37,158 bases of DNA, taken from the IMG/VR virus record IMGVR_UViG_3300025736_000081, positions 1-37,158 of that record, one strand, 5' to 3'. This DNA is from a virus. The notes beneath the pieces were generated by a model, which was not told the origin of the DNA, made no database searches, and saw nothing but the letters and a program-made list of their open reading frames with translations. This document shows positions 5,284-12,193 of this stretch, piece by piece. Position 1 is the stretch's first letter, and each line of letters starts with the position of its first letter. Made by a program: the position numbers and the translations under genes.

Positions 5284-5342
5284 ATAGTCATTGGTAGAGG
5301 GAGCCAGAGAGTCTGGACCCGACACAAGAAAGAGAGAAAGTG

Positions 5343-5558
5343 ATGAGTGAGAAGACACTGATAACGGAACACCAGCTCACCGAAATGTTTGATGAGCTCT
5401 TGGATGATTCTTATCCGTGGTGTGATGTTGCTGGAATGTTGTATGCACCTAGTCGGGTTTTGAAGGAGCTCGACCCAATCGCTTACCGGGTATCGTTGGC
5501 GGACTACGCTGACAGTTTGACCCGGGATGACGACACGACTGAGATTGAGGGGTATTAG
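5343..5558 (+). CDS. Small conserved-looking phage protein (71 aa), unknown
   Basis: Begins MSEKTLITEHQL. The central part (WCDVAGMLYAPSRVLKELD, then AYRVSLADYADSL) is of a type often seen in small phage early proteins, but I know no function for it. Acidic, soluble, mixed alpha/beta. ATG 5343 was taken; an in-frame GTG directly before it (5340) is also possible, and the Shine-Dalgarno is a purine stretch (AGAGAGAAAG). It is the first gene after the promoter at 5275 and heads a train of overlapping small genes. Confidence 0.75.
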   Translation: MSEKTLITEHQLTEMFDELLDDSYPWCDVAGMLYAPSRVLKELDPIAYRVSLADYADSLTRDDDTTEIEGY

Positions 5559-5560
5559 AA

Positions 5561-5716
5561 ATGGTTACATCGGTGATTGAAACACAGCTCGACGGTACGA
5601 CCCGCATTTATGAGTTGGCGGGACCACAGTTCTTGACGGTGGCCAAGTTCTGGGCATGGCTTGAGGAGACTGGTGTGATTGACACGTACACAGTTTGGGA
5701 AGGAGAACTAGCATGA
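5561..5716 (+). CDS. Small protein (51 aa), unknown
   Basis: Starts MVTSVIETQLDGTTRIYEL and ends TYTVWEGELA. The ATG is two bases after the preceding stop, with GAGGGG ten bases upstream; the stop overlaps the next ATG (ATGA). It looks like a small beta hairpin followed by an aromatic helix (FLTVAKFWAWLEETG). No family is recognised. Coding is supported by the exact coupling on both sides and by reasonable composition. Confidence 0.65.
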   Translation: MVTSVIETQLDGTTRIYELAGPQFLTVAKFWAWLEETGVIDTYTVWEGELA

Positions 5717-5982
5717 CGACACGGCTGGGGGAGGTGCTGGGCGTTGACTTTGACGTCCACCACTACCCGACAGATGGGTTCCAACTGACCCTGACCGACC
5801 CTGAGGGGGAACTCTTGTGGGATTCCCGCATGATTGGTTACACACTGTGGGAGGCGGTCACTACGGCCTCGGCTAACGCTTGGGCTGCTGAGATGGACCA
5901 GCATGACGATTACGAACTACCTCGGCGCATTGCTGAGGCACTAAACATTGAAGAAACCTATGATGAAGAGGATGAAGACTAA
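5713..5982 (+). CDS. Acidic small protein (89 aa), unknown
   Basis: ATG 5713 is preferred over an in-frame upstream GTG at 5695 because it has AAGGAGAAC at ideal spacing and overlaps the previous stop. The product (MTTRLGEVLGVDFDVHHYPT...) has an N-terminal beta-rich part (FQLTLTDPEGELLWDSR) and a helical, very acidic C-terminus ending EEDED. The first half resembles small phage proteins with an EGELLWD-type strand; no function is known. Confidence 0.7.
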   Translation: MTTRLGEVLGVDFDVHHYPTDGFQLTLTDPEGELLWDSRMIGYTLWEAVTTASANAWAAEMDQHDDYELPRRIAEALNIEETYDEEDED

Positions 5983-6122
5983 TGGTATGGCAAGCGTACA
6001 CATGCCCGTTTGGTTGTGGTGCTATACACCAGGAAACTTTAGCATCGGAAGCTATGGCTTTTTGGTATGGCGTGCATGAGTGTAAGAACGGGGAGGTAAC
6101 TAATGAAGAAATTGATTACTGA
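5982..6122 (+). CDS. Zinc-finger-like small protein (46 aa)
   Basis: Begins MVWQAYTCPFGC; the start overlaps the previous stop (TAATG) and GAGGATG lies upstream. CPFGC (C8, C12) with H16 and a later HEC (residues 33-35) could bind one zinc ion, with a loop holding a helix between them. The spacing is unlike standard C4 ribbons. Its C-terminal codons also form the N-terminal extension of the next frame. It may be a nucleic-acid-binding accessory protein. Confidence 0.6.
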   Translation: MVWQAYTCPFGCGAIHQETLASEAMAFWYGVHECKNGEVTNEEIDY

Positions 6123-6135
6123 TAGGAGAATTAGC

Positions 6136-6339
6136 ATGACTGACAGCATTCAAAAAGAGTTGCAGGGCCTGTACGACTATTTCGAGAAGCGCTATGAAGT
6201 GAAAGAACGGCGGTTCCTAGAAAACGACAGTATGAAATATTACGGGGAGGCAAATGCTTATGCTGATGCCGGACATAAAGTGTATCGGCTTGCTCAGTCC
6301 TTAGGGCTCGAACTAATTACTGATGAGGATGACGACTAA
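6136..6339 (+). CDS. Charged helical small protein (67 aa), unknown
   Basis: ATG 6136 follows GATAGGAGAATTAGC, a clear Shine-Dalgarno; an upstream in-frame ATG at 6103 has none as good. The product MTDSIQKELQGLYDYFEKRYEVKERR... is almost wholly helical with a coiled-coil look, and ends in ITDEDDD. Acidic tail and helical core are common in small phage inhibitors of host enzymes. The function is not recognised. It overlaps the next start by one base. Confidence 0.7.
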   Translation: MTDSIQKELQGLYDYFEKRYEVKERRFLENDSMKYYGEANAYADAGHKVYRLAQSLGLELITDEDDD

Positions 6340-6485
6340 TGTGGTACGCTATTCAAGAAGAAGAAACTGACACGATTGGAGCAACTGATATGACAACACT
6401 GAGCGATGTATTTGCCGAAATGGACACGCTTGTGTCTGACCTGAACACCACCATTGACAAACTGACAACTGATAGGAGCAACTGA
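6339..6485 (+). CDS. Small acidic protein (48 aa), possibly with internal start
   Basis: MWYAIQEEETDT... starts in a TAATG overlap. A second ATG at 6390 has a better Shine-Dalgarno (TTGGAGCAACTGATATG) and would make a 31-residue product (MTTLSDVFAEMD...). The 15 bases GGAGCAACTGATATG are repeated exactly at 6475-6489 at the next start, which suggests a duplicated translation signal and favours use of the internal ATG. The C-terminal helix (FAEMDTLVSDLNTTIDKL) has a heptad pattern. Confidence 0.55.
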   Translation: MWYAIQEEETDTIGATDMTTLSDVFAEMDTLVSDLNTTIDKLTTDRSN

Positions 6486-6486
6486 T

Positions 6487-6906
6487 ATGCAATTCAAACA
6501 ACTACCAGAAATCCTGGAGAAGCCCGTCACGTTCCCCCTCACGGGGGAGTACGACATCAACGTTGGAGCCAACGACATTGAGCCGTGGGTTACCCTAGCT
6601 TTCTACCCCTTACTGTTTGTCGGGGATGAAGACTACCCATTCAGTGAGTTGGACCACGGTTTTCCGATGGCTGACTACACTCGCTGCTTTGCCCTACGTA
6701 TCCCTATCAGGGCGCGTGGACCTCGCCAGCGGGAGACTCTCGCCTACCTAGAGGCGTTAGTCAATGAGGGGTCTTTCGCCCCTGAATGGAATTTTGAGGA
6801 CATGAATTGGACATCCAATGAGTGTGTTCTGACCAGCCCCCCTGAGCTCATCAGGGAATTCGTTGAAAAGCTCCCTCGCCGGGGGCAGGTAAAGGAGAAT
6901 AACTGA
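6487..6906 (+). CDS. Early protein (139 aa), unknown
   Basis: ATG with GATAGGAGCAACTGAT upstream. The product is soluble, with proline- and aromatic-rich segments (FPLTGEYDINVGAND, LAFYPLLFVGDEDYPF) and a C-terminal helix (PPELIREFVEKLPRR). It is the largest of the small-gene train. The sequence looks like a compact alpha/beta domain of 110-120 residues, but I do not recognise it. It overlaps the next start (TGATG). Confidence 0.7.
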   Translation: MQFKQLPEILEKPVTFPLTGEYDINVGANDIEPWVTLAFYPLLFVGDEDYPFSELDHGFPMADYTRCFALRIPIRARGPRQRETLAYLEALVNEGSFAPEWNFEDMNWTSNECVLTSPPELIREFVEKLPRRGQVKENN

Positions 6907-7034
6907 TGTGGTACGTGAGAGAGAAGGACGGCACTTTGCGCCTTGTGCATAACTTGTCCACAGCTATTACACAAGCTAAGGAGCTAGGCACTGTTGTGGT
7001 GGATGGTTGGAGTGGTCGGGAGGTTGAGGTATGA
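6906..7034 (+). CDS. Small protein (42 aa), unknown
   Basis: MWYVREKDGTLRLVHNL... with AAAGGAGAATAAC upstream and TGATG overlap with the gene before. It begins with the same MWY as the gene at 6339. Predicted beta hairpin (WYVREKDGTLRLV), helix (AITQAKELG) and final strand. The stop overlaps the next ATG by four bases. No function recognised. Confidence 0.65.
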   Translation: MWYVREKDGTLRLVHNLSTAITQAKELGTVVVDGWSGREVEV

Positions 7035-7129
7035 CCGAGGACTTGTTCGACGACGAAGAAACTTATCTGGATGATGACCCGGCTGAGCCGTGGGTTGACT
7101 GGCAACGCGAGAAAGAAGGAAAACTATGA
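7031..7129 (+). CDS. Very acidic miniprotein (32 aa)
   Basis: MTEDLFDDEETYLDDDPAEP... has about a third Asp/Glu and two tryptophans. GGGAGGTTGAGG lies upstream and it overlaps both neighbours by four bases (ATGA). Such an acidic peptide could mimic DNA or just be a spacer for coupled translation. Function unknown. Confidence 0.55.
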   Translation: MTEDLFDDEETYLDDDPAEPWVDWQREKEGKL

Positions 7130-7251
7130 CTATCCGACAGATTGAACGTTGCAAAGAGTGTGACAACTTTGCTTGGGACAATTACGACTACGACATACAC
7201 ATGTGTGTCGACTGTGCAAAAAACTGGAACATTGAAGGAGAGGACGCATGA
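7126..7251 (+). CDS. Zinc-ribbon miniprotein (41 aa)
   Basis: MTIRQIERCKECDNFAWDNY... has C9xxC12 and C27xxC30 with 14 residues between, a plain one-zinc ribbon or rubredoxin-like knuckle. AGAAGGAAAAC lies upstream and ATGA overlaps join it to both neighbours. It is one of three cysteine-pair miniproteins in the early unit (5982, 7126, 17484). Role unknown; nucleic acid or protein binding is likely. Confidence 0.65.
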   Translation: MTIRQIERCKECDNFAWDNYDYDIHMCVDCAKNWNIEGEDA

Positions 7252-7433
7252 CCGATTACATTGATGACCCACGATTCACGGGGGTTACGTACAAACAATT
7301 TATGAACATTGTGGACCGGCACTGGAGCGATGGGGTTGTAAAAACACATCCCCGCACGGGTGAGCTCATTGTCCAGACTGGTGTGGTGCGTGACGGTGAT
7401 GACGTTATTAAGTTGCCCGATGAAGAACTCTAA
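7248..7433 (+). CDS. Small protein (61 aa), unknown
   Basis: Starts MTDYIDDPRFTGVTYKQF with GAAGGAGAGGACGC upstream and an ATGA overlap. An N-terminal helix (YKQFMNIVDRHW) is followed by strands. Acidic C-terminus. The last 14 bases overlap the start of the HTH gene that follows in another frame. Not recognised. Confidence 0.65.
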   Translation: MTDYIDDPRFTGVTYKQFMNIVDRHWSDGVVKTHPRTGELIVQTGVVRDGDDVIKLPDEEL

Positions 7434-7860
7434 TCAAACTTTAGTGGCTTACACTTTGGCTACGTCACAGAAACCGTTGACGTTGAAGGAGCTCGCTGCT
7501 AGGACCGGCAAGTCGTACAACACTGTGCGGAACATTGTTACCGGGCACCCTCTTGCGGTTCCTGAGGGGGCTCACCCGGTACGGTACACGTTGACGACAC
7601 CAGAGTTTCTGGATGATGAAATTTTGGTGTTGGATATGGGTGCCCCCGATGAGGGGTGGGTGATGTGGTTGGACCGTATTGCCCCTAAAGTGCCGTCTCT
7701 TATTCAGATAGATAAAACTAGGGATAGTGCAAGCCTTTTGAAGCAGGGGGGTGTCCTGGAGGCTTTGGGGACGAACTTTGTGAAGATTGGGCGGGAGCTC
7801 CAGGAGCATTACAACAAACCGGACTGGTTCACATTGTTGGGTGGTGATGAGAGTGCCTAG
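7420..7860 (+). CDS. Winged-helix/HTH-type DNA-binding protein (146 aa)
   Basis: Residues 18-42 (KPLTLKELAARTGKSYNTVRN...) form a clear helix-turn-helix of the kind that reads 'switch on rule, check, bind', with T-G-K-S-Y-N-T-V-R as recognition helix. A wing-like strand pair follows (AHPVRYTLTTPEF). The rest is helical with no known domain. ATG 7420 overlaps the upstream gene and has no real Shine-Dalgarno, so it may rely on coupling; a GTG at 7443 is an alternative. It is the only HTH in the early unit and so is a candidate early regulator or binder of the repeats at 3577 or 5191. Confidence 0.6.
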   Translation: MKNSNQTLVAYTLATSQKPLTLKELAARTGKSYNTVRNIVTGHPLAVPEGAHPVRYTLTTPEFLDDEILVLDMGAPDEGWVMWLDRIAPKVPSLIQIDKTRDSASLLKQGGVLEALGTNFVKIGRELQEHYNKPDWFTLLGGDESA

Positions 7861-8047
7861 TGAGGACCTCACACATTGGGTTGATGACTTGTACGACATG
7901 GGTGAGGGGCAGTTGCGGGCTGAAAGTGAGCGGTATGCCCGTCTTGCCCGTAAGTACGACACTGACCCGGAAAAGCCTGCCCACAAGTGGGCTTTCTTAC
8001 GACACAGAGAAGCGTTAACTATTTTGAAAGCGAGGACTAACAAGTGA
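7847..8047 (+). CDS. Small helical protein (66 aa), unknown
   Basis: MRVPSEDLTHWVDDLYDMG... is wholly helical: a first helix (LTHWVDDLYDM), then a long basic coiled-coil-like helix (LRAESERYARLARKY) and a third (FLRHREALTILKAR). ATG 7847 lies inside the previous gene's end, with only GGTGGTG upstream. The repeated A/R/E pattern suggests a dimer. No function is recognised. Confidence 0.6.
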   Translation: MRVPSEDLTHWVDDLYDMGEGQLRAESERYARLARKYDTDPEKPAHKWAFLRHREALTILKARTNK

Positions 8048-8184
8048 TTGAGACCGTAGTTATTGTAGCGATTGTTTTTATATCGATTGGGACTGTTGTT
8101 GCGTTGATGATGGCGTCAGCTATCGCTATCGAGTTCATTGAGTTCTTTGCGAACAAGCCACGTTACAGGAGACGTGGCCGTTGA
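8044..8184 (+). CDS. Single-pass membrane protein (46 aa)
   Basis: The GTG start overlaps the previous stop (GTGA). Residues 4-30 are hydrophobic (VVIVAIVFISIGTVVALMMA...), then a basic tail ends PRYRRRGR, so the tail should be cytoplasmic. It sits between a helical soluble gene and the SNF2 helicase, to which it is joined by a TTGA overlap. Early membrane miniproteins may act in superinfection exclusion or replication anchoring; nothing here decides. Confidence 0.6.
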   Translation: MIETVVIVAIVFISIGTVVALMMASAIAIEFIEFFANKPRYRRRGR

Positions 8185-10112
8185 ATTTCTTTGAACAAGT
8201 ATCTGACCTGGAGGCTCGGCGACAAAGGCACTTAGCCGTCGCTGATAGCAAGCGTGACGAAATCGCCAAGCTTCTGGGTCAGATTGAGGATGAGGATAAA
8301 GCTGAGAAGGCTCGGAAGAAAGAAATAGCTCAGTTACGTAAGCAGGAGCAACAGGAGCAGGTACGGCAGGAGTCTTTGGAGCAGGGCGAAACTGTCCGCG
8401 GTGAGGTAATGCAGCTTGAGGCTAAGCTCCTGGGGCTTGCTGAAGGGAAGCCTTGGTATTCAGGCAGTGACGATGTTGACCCGGTGCTTCCGTTTCAGTG
8501 GAAGGGCACACTGTTTGGTGCTGGGGCTAAGCGTTGGATATTGGGTGATGGGATGGGGTTGGGGAAGACACGACAGAGCATTGGTTGGCTTGACTTGGTG
8601 AAGGCTAAAAAGGTTTTGATTGTGTGCCAGGCTGACATTTGTGACCAGTTCGCTGGTGAGGTGATGACGTTGGCTCCTCACCGGGAGGTGTTTAATCTTT
8701 ACAAGAAGACCCCTAAGACCCGTCACGCCCTGATGGATAAATTAATAAAGTTGGATGATGCTGTCGTGATTGTGAATTATGAAATTTGGCGGAAAGATAA
8801 AGATTTGTTGGCTAAGTTGATGGATTGGCGCATTGACTCGGTAATTGTTGATGAGGCGCACAACTTGAAGAACACGGCAACCTCAAACTTTAGGTATATC
8901 GAAATGTTGTTGAAGTGTGACAACGTGTGTCCGAAGTGTAAGAACCACATTAAGGGTTTGTATGACCCCGAGAAGAAACCAAAGCTTGTCCCTAGGGCTT
9001 GCCCTCATTGTGATTGGAAGAAGGGGGAGCTGACCAATGTTCGTTACGCTTACCAGTTAGATGAGTGGTTGTCGACGAAAAGTATTAAGAATGTGTGTTT
9101 CACTACGGGCACACCTATCCTAAATAGCCCTCTTGATATATACGCTTTGCTTCACTTGTGTGACCCGATTTTGTTTGACCGTAAGACCAAGTTTTTGCAG
9201 ACGTTTTGTATCGAGAATTATCACTCGGGGAAGATTGAGTTCCGCGACGGGCAGTTGGATAACTTGAAGCCTCTGATTTCTGGCAGGTTTATTGCGAGGA
9301 CACGTGAGGAGGCGGGCATTGTGTTGCCGGTGCAACGTAAGCACATTATTCGTGTGGACTTGGACCCTGAGGTGTACAAGAAGCAGTACAAGATTATCCG
9401 GCAACTGTCGGAGCGGGCACAGATTATGTTAGACAGTGGGGAGCAAATGACTATCATGCACCTTATTGCTTTGATTACCCGCAAGCGCCAGGCAAATGTT
9501 TGGCCTGCTGGCATTGAGCTGAAGGATGCTGAGGGCAACGTGGTGTTCTCTGTCGGGGCTGAGGTTGATGAGTCTGCCAAGTTAGATGCAGCACTTGAAA
9601 ACATTATGGCTATCCACGCTGAGGGACGCCGACAGGTTGTGTTTAGTCAATTCACGACAGCTCTTATCGGTTTTTCTGAAATTCTGAAGGCACACGGTTT
9701 ACGTGTTGCACTTTTGACAGGTGCAACACCTAGAAACGAACGTCAAGAAATCAAAAACAATTTCTATGAAGCAAAGAAAGAGGAACCAAAATGGGACATC
9801 ATCCTGTGCAACTACAAAACTGGTGGGACGGGTTTGAATTTGACGTCTGCCAGTGCCACTCACATAATCGACGAGGAATGGAATCCTGGCAAGCGCGACC
9901 AGGCTTACGCGAGGACGGACAGGATTGGACAGTCCGAGGAGAGCGACGTGTACATATACCGTATTCCAGCGTCGATAGATACTTGGATGTCGAATACTAT
10001 TCACCGCAAGGAACAGATGGTGTCGGCCTTCCAAGATACAATGACTGATGAAGGGGTGGGTATGACCTTTGAAAGTTTGAGTGAAGCCATGAAGAGCGGG
10101 GAGATACTGTGA
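8181..10112 (+). CDS. SNF2-family DNA helicase/ATPase with zinc-ribbon insert (643 aa)
   Basis: Starts at TTG 8181, with AGGAG nine bases upstream. Residues 10-85 are a charged coiled coil. The helicase core then shows Walker A GDGMGLGKT (122-130), DEAH (224-227), TTGTP (about 308-312), GGTGLNLT, and QAYARTDRIGQ (motif VI). These are SNF2/DEAD-like superfamily 2 motifs. Between motifs II and III lies a four-cysteine ribbon (C250, C253, C274, C277). SNF2 proteins translocate on duplex DNA and remodel bound proteins; phage members are thought to help replication or recombination. It heads the replication block, joined to the HNH gene by a TGTGA overlap. The TTG start probably lowers its expression. 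Confidence 0.93.
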   Translation: MNFFEQVSDLEARRQRHLAVADSKRDEIAKLLGQIEDEDKAEKARKKEIAQLRKQEQQEQVRQESLEQGETVRGEVMQLEAKLLGLAEGKPWYSGSDDVDPVLPFQWKGTLFGAGAKRWILGDGMGLGKTRQSIGWLDLVKAKKVLIVCQADICDQFAGEVMTLAPHREVFNLYKKTPKTRHALMDKLIKLDDAVVIVNYEIWRKDKDLLAKLMDWRIDSVIVDEAHNLKNTATSNFRYIEMLLKCDNVCPKCKNHIKGLYDPEKKPKLVPRACPHCDWKKGELTNVRYAYQLDEWLSTKSIKNVCFTTGTPILNSPLDIYALLHLCDPILFDRKTKFLQTFCIENYHSGKIEFRDGQLDNLKPLISGRFIARTREEAGIVLPVQRKHIIRVDLDPEVYKKQYKIIRQLSERAQIMLDSGEQMTIMHLIALITRKRQANVWPAGIELKDAEGNVVFSVGAEVDESAKLDAALENIMAIHAEGRRQVVFSQFTTALIGFSEILKAHGLRVALLTGATPRNERQEIKNNFYEAKKEEPKWDIILCNYKTGGTGLNLTSASATHIIDEEWNPGKRDQAYARTDRIGQSEESDVYIYRIPASIDTWMSNTIHRKEQMVSAFQDTMTDEGVGMTFESLSEAMKSGEIL

Positions 10113-10681
10113 CCACATACGATTTGGATGCTTGGGAAGAAGCCTGGATTGACAGAAATTTTAAGGTCTATGAGCCTCACCAAGATGATTACGTTGTTGT
10201 GGGTACTGGCGAGCGGGGTGTCGGCAGGCCCATGTCCGAACCGTCAGACATTAGGGATGTGACATCGACAGGTCGTAAACGGGCTGCAATGATGTACCCA
10301 ATATTCAAAGACATGGTGTGTGAGTGGGCGGGATTAGCTAAGGCCGGTGGCGGTGTCGAGCCGATTGTCGGTTGTGATAACAACATTATTCAGCCCGGTA
10401 AGGGTCCTGATAAGGGTGACCGGCATCATGGTCCCGACAAGAACGTGATTAATAATTCTCCTGATAATGTTCACCGTATCTGTAGCCCTTGCCACAATAG
10501 GTGGCACGCTTTGAACAATCCCTATTACGGTCCTAGGCCTCCCGCCGATGAACCTTTTTTGCCTTTGCAAGACTTCAAAGACCACGACAGTAAAACCAAA
10601 GCAACTGACGAGGAAATAAAAGAAAACGAGCATTACTGGTCAACTAAAAATAAATTGCTTGTTGGAGTTGACACCGAATAG
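10109..10681 (+). CDS. HNH endonuclease (190 aa)
   Basis: The GTG start overlaps the SNF2 stop. The nuclease core is H106-H107 followed by GPDKNVINN and NVHRICSPCHNRWHALN (H122, C125, C128, H129, H133), a standard beta-beta-alpha-metal HNH with zinc cysteines. Residues 1-60 are an extra N-terminal part with no clear fold. Free-standing phage HNH proteins can be packaging nickases, replication nucleases or homing enzymes. Location between the SNF2 helicase and the exonuclease, away from the terminase, favours a replication/recombination or homing role. It ends 42 bases before the next gene with its own promoter-like box. Confidence 0.85.
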   Translation: MTTYDLDAWEEAWIDRNFKVYEPHQDDYVVVGTGERGVGRPMSEPSDIRDVTSTGRKRAAMMYPIFKDMVCEWAGLAKAGGGVEPIVGCDNNIIQPGKGPDKGDRHHGPDKNVINNSPDNVHRICSPCHNRWHALNNPYYGPRPPADEPFLPLQDFKDHDSKTKATDEEIKENEHYWSTKNKLLVGVDTE

Positions 10682-10683
10682 TA

Positions 10684-10692
10684 TGGTACGCT
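10684..10692 (+). promoter_or_regulatory. Candidate internal promoter TGGTACGCT
   Basis: The box lies right after the HNH stop and 31 bases before the ATG at 10723. TTGGAG lies 19 bp and TTGACA 13 bp upstream of the -10, so spacing is imperfect. It is identical to the box at 5275, supporting a shared early sigma signal. Confidence 0.45.
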
Positions 10693-10722
10693 AGTATCAA
10701 AACCGAAAGGACGGAAACAAAA

Positions 10723-11283
10723 ATGCAACTATGGATTGATTTAGAAACAACTGGACTAGCAGCTGATAACGATGAAATTATTGAGGTCGGCTGGTTTGTG
10801 ACAGACAACTGGGAATGGTTAACTCAACCCCAATCAGCTGTCGTCACACCCACCAAAGAGACCTGGGAGCTTGTAAAAGCTGACCTGTTCGTGCAGTCAA
10901 TGCACAGCGACAACGGTCTCCTGGACGACATGATGTTAGAAAACACTCTGATGATTGAGGACATCGAAGACCAAATCCTCGACGAGCTCAGGCCCCTGCA
11001 AGCACTTGAACCAGGAGCACACGTCATCCTGTCTGGTTCAAGCGTTCACTTTGACCGAAGCTTCATCCACGAATACATGCCACGACTCGACGACCTCTTG
11101 TCACACAGACACTTCGACGTCAGCGTTCTACGCACGTTCTTCGACGACATGGGGTACTCAGACCACAAACTCACCGGCGAATCAACACACCGCGCTGAGG
11201 ACGACATCAAGGCAAGCTACGCCCAAGCCCGCAACTACGTCAACCTCATGAACGCTTTGACGGAAGGCACACTCAATGCCTAG
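10723..11283 (+). CDS. Oligoribonuclease-like DEDDh exonuclease (186 aa)
   Basis: The DEDDh active site is visible: D6 and E8 (WIDLETTGL), D111 (VHFDRSF), H156 and D161 (THRAEDD). FVQSMHSDNGL and HFDVSVLR match features of oligoribonuclease, which degrades 2-5 nt RNAs, rather than the DnaQ proofreading subunit. The length (186) fits Orn (about 180). It could recycle nanoRNA primers for phage DNA synthesis, or cut linear di-/oligonucleotides derived from cyclic signals. The polymerase already has its own exonuclease, so proofreading is unlikely. AAAGGACGG lies upstream. It overlaps the next gene. Confidence 0.8.
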   Translation: MQLWIDLETTGLAADNDEIIEVGWFVTDNWEWLTQPQSAVVTPTKETWELVKADLFVQSMHSDNGLLDDMMLENTLMIEDIEDQILDELRPLQALEPGAHVILSGSSVHFDRSFIHEYMPRLDDLLSHRHFDVSVLRTFFDDMGYSDHKLTGESTHRAEDDIKASYAQARNYVNLMNALTEGTLNA

Positions 11284-12193
11284 TGTCAGCCACTCAGAAG
11301 TCGACAGCTACCTGCTCTGCCGACGTAAGCACTACTACGGTTACGGGCTAAGCCTGGAGCGCCTAAGCACCAGCCAAGCCCTAGCCACCGGTACAGCAGG
11401 TCACCGCATCCTAGAAGTTTTCTACCAAACACTTCTAGACCTTGCACCCGACGCTGAAGGCCAAGCAGAACGCTTCGACTTCGCTGTTGAACGAGCCAAA
11501 GAAGAATACAAAAACGTTGTGTCGGAAGGCTACACAGAAGCAGCCAACCGAGCACCGCTTGAAGACACGCTCTTCAACGAAGACTACGGATACTTCGCCA
11601 ACGAGTTCTTCGTCCGCAATGGATGGAAGATTCTAGCCGTAGAACAAGAGTTCAGCTTGGTCTACGACGAAGAAACCGACAGTAGGTACCCATTCGTAGT
11701 GGACATGATTGTGTCGGACCCGCAAGGCAACTTTGTGGTGGTCGACCACAAGTTTGTTTACGACTTCTATACGCCCGGACAGACCGACCTTCAGCCACAA
11801 ATACCAAAATATATCGGGGCGTTGCGAGCACTCAACTATGAAATCGCGTATGGTGCGTATAACATGCTACGCACACGCAAAATTAAAGTACCAACGGTTG
11901 AGCAAACAAGTTACATGATGTTGCTCAAGCCAAACACTGAACGGGTACTTAACACGTTCATGGAGCAGCTGGGTGTAGCAGCAGAGATACAAGCGCTGAA
12001 AGAACTTGAGCTGGATGACCAAAACAAGCGGGCCTACCGCACAGCCAACAAAATGGTGTGCCAATCCTGTTCGTTTAAAGACATCTGCTCAACAGAATTA
12101 GTCGGCGGCAACGTCGAACTAATGAAAAAAACTGAGTACAAAATACGGGAACGCCGACAGATTGGCGTCACAAATGATAAGGAAAGCAAATGA
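11276..12193 (+). CDS. Cas4/AddB-type PD-(D/E)XK nuclease with probable Fe-S cluster (305 aa)
   Basis: H43 (GTAGHRILE), D143 (YPFVVDMIV), D157-H-K159 (VVVDHKF) and QPQIPKY (about 173-179) give the RecB-like nuclease order. C15 (LLCRRKHYY) plus C262, C265 and C271 near the C-terminus (VCQSCSFKDIC) match the one-plus-three cysteine layout of the 4Fe-4S 'staple' in Cas4, AddB and Dna2. The family cuts single- or double-stranded DNA ends. With the Sak4-like ATPase and SSB that follow, it probably supplies the end resection for phage recombination. No Cas1/Cas2 or array is nearby. It overlaps both neighbours slightly, so it belongs to one operon. Confidence 0.85.
   Translation: MPSVSHSEVDSYLLCRRKHYYGYGLSLERLSTSQALATGTAGHRILEVFYQTLLDLAPDAEGQAERFDFAVERAKEEYKNVVSEGYTEAANRAPLEDTLFNEDYGYFANEFFVRNGWKILAVEQEFSLVYDEETDSRYPFVVDMIVSDPQGNFVVVDHKFVYDFYTPGQTDLQPQIPKYIGALRALNYEIAYGAYNMLRTRKIKVPTVEQTSYMMLLKPNTERVLNTFMEQLGVAAEIQALKELELDDQNKRAYRTANKMVCQSCSFKDICSTELVGGNVELMKKTEYKIRERRQIGVTNDKESK

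Noticed and set aside
6343-6917. TGGTACG strings at 6342 and 6909 as promoters
   Set aside because: Both are the start codons of genes beginning MWY (ATGTGGTAC), so coding explains them; a promoter role cannot be separated.
11276-12193. CRISPR-associated Cas4 with an array
   Set aside because: No Cas1/Cas2 and no spaced repeat array in the window; the neighbours (Sak4-like ATPase, SSB) point to recombination.
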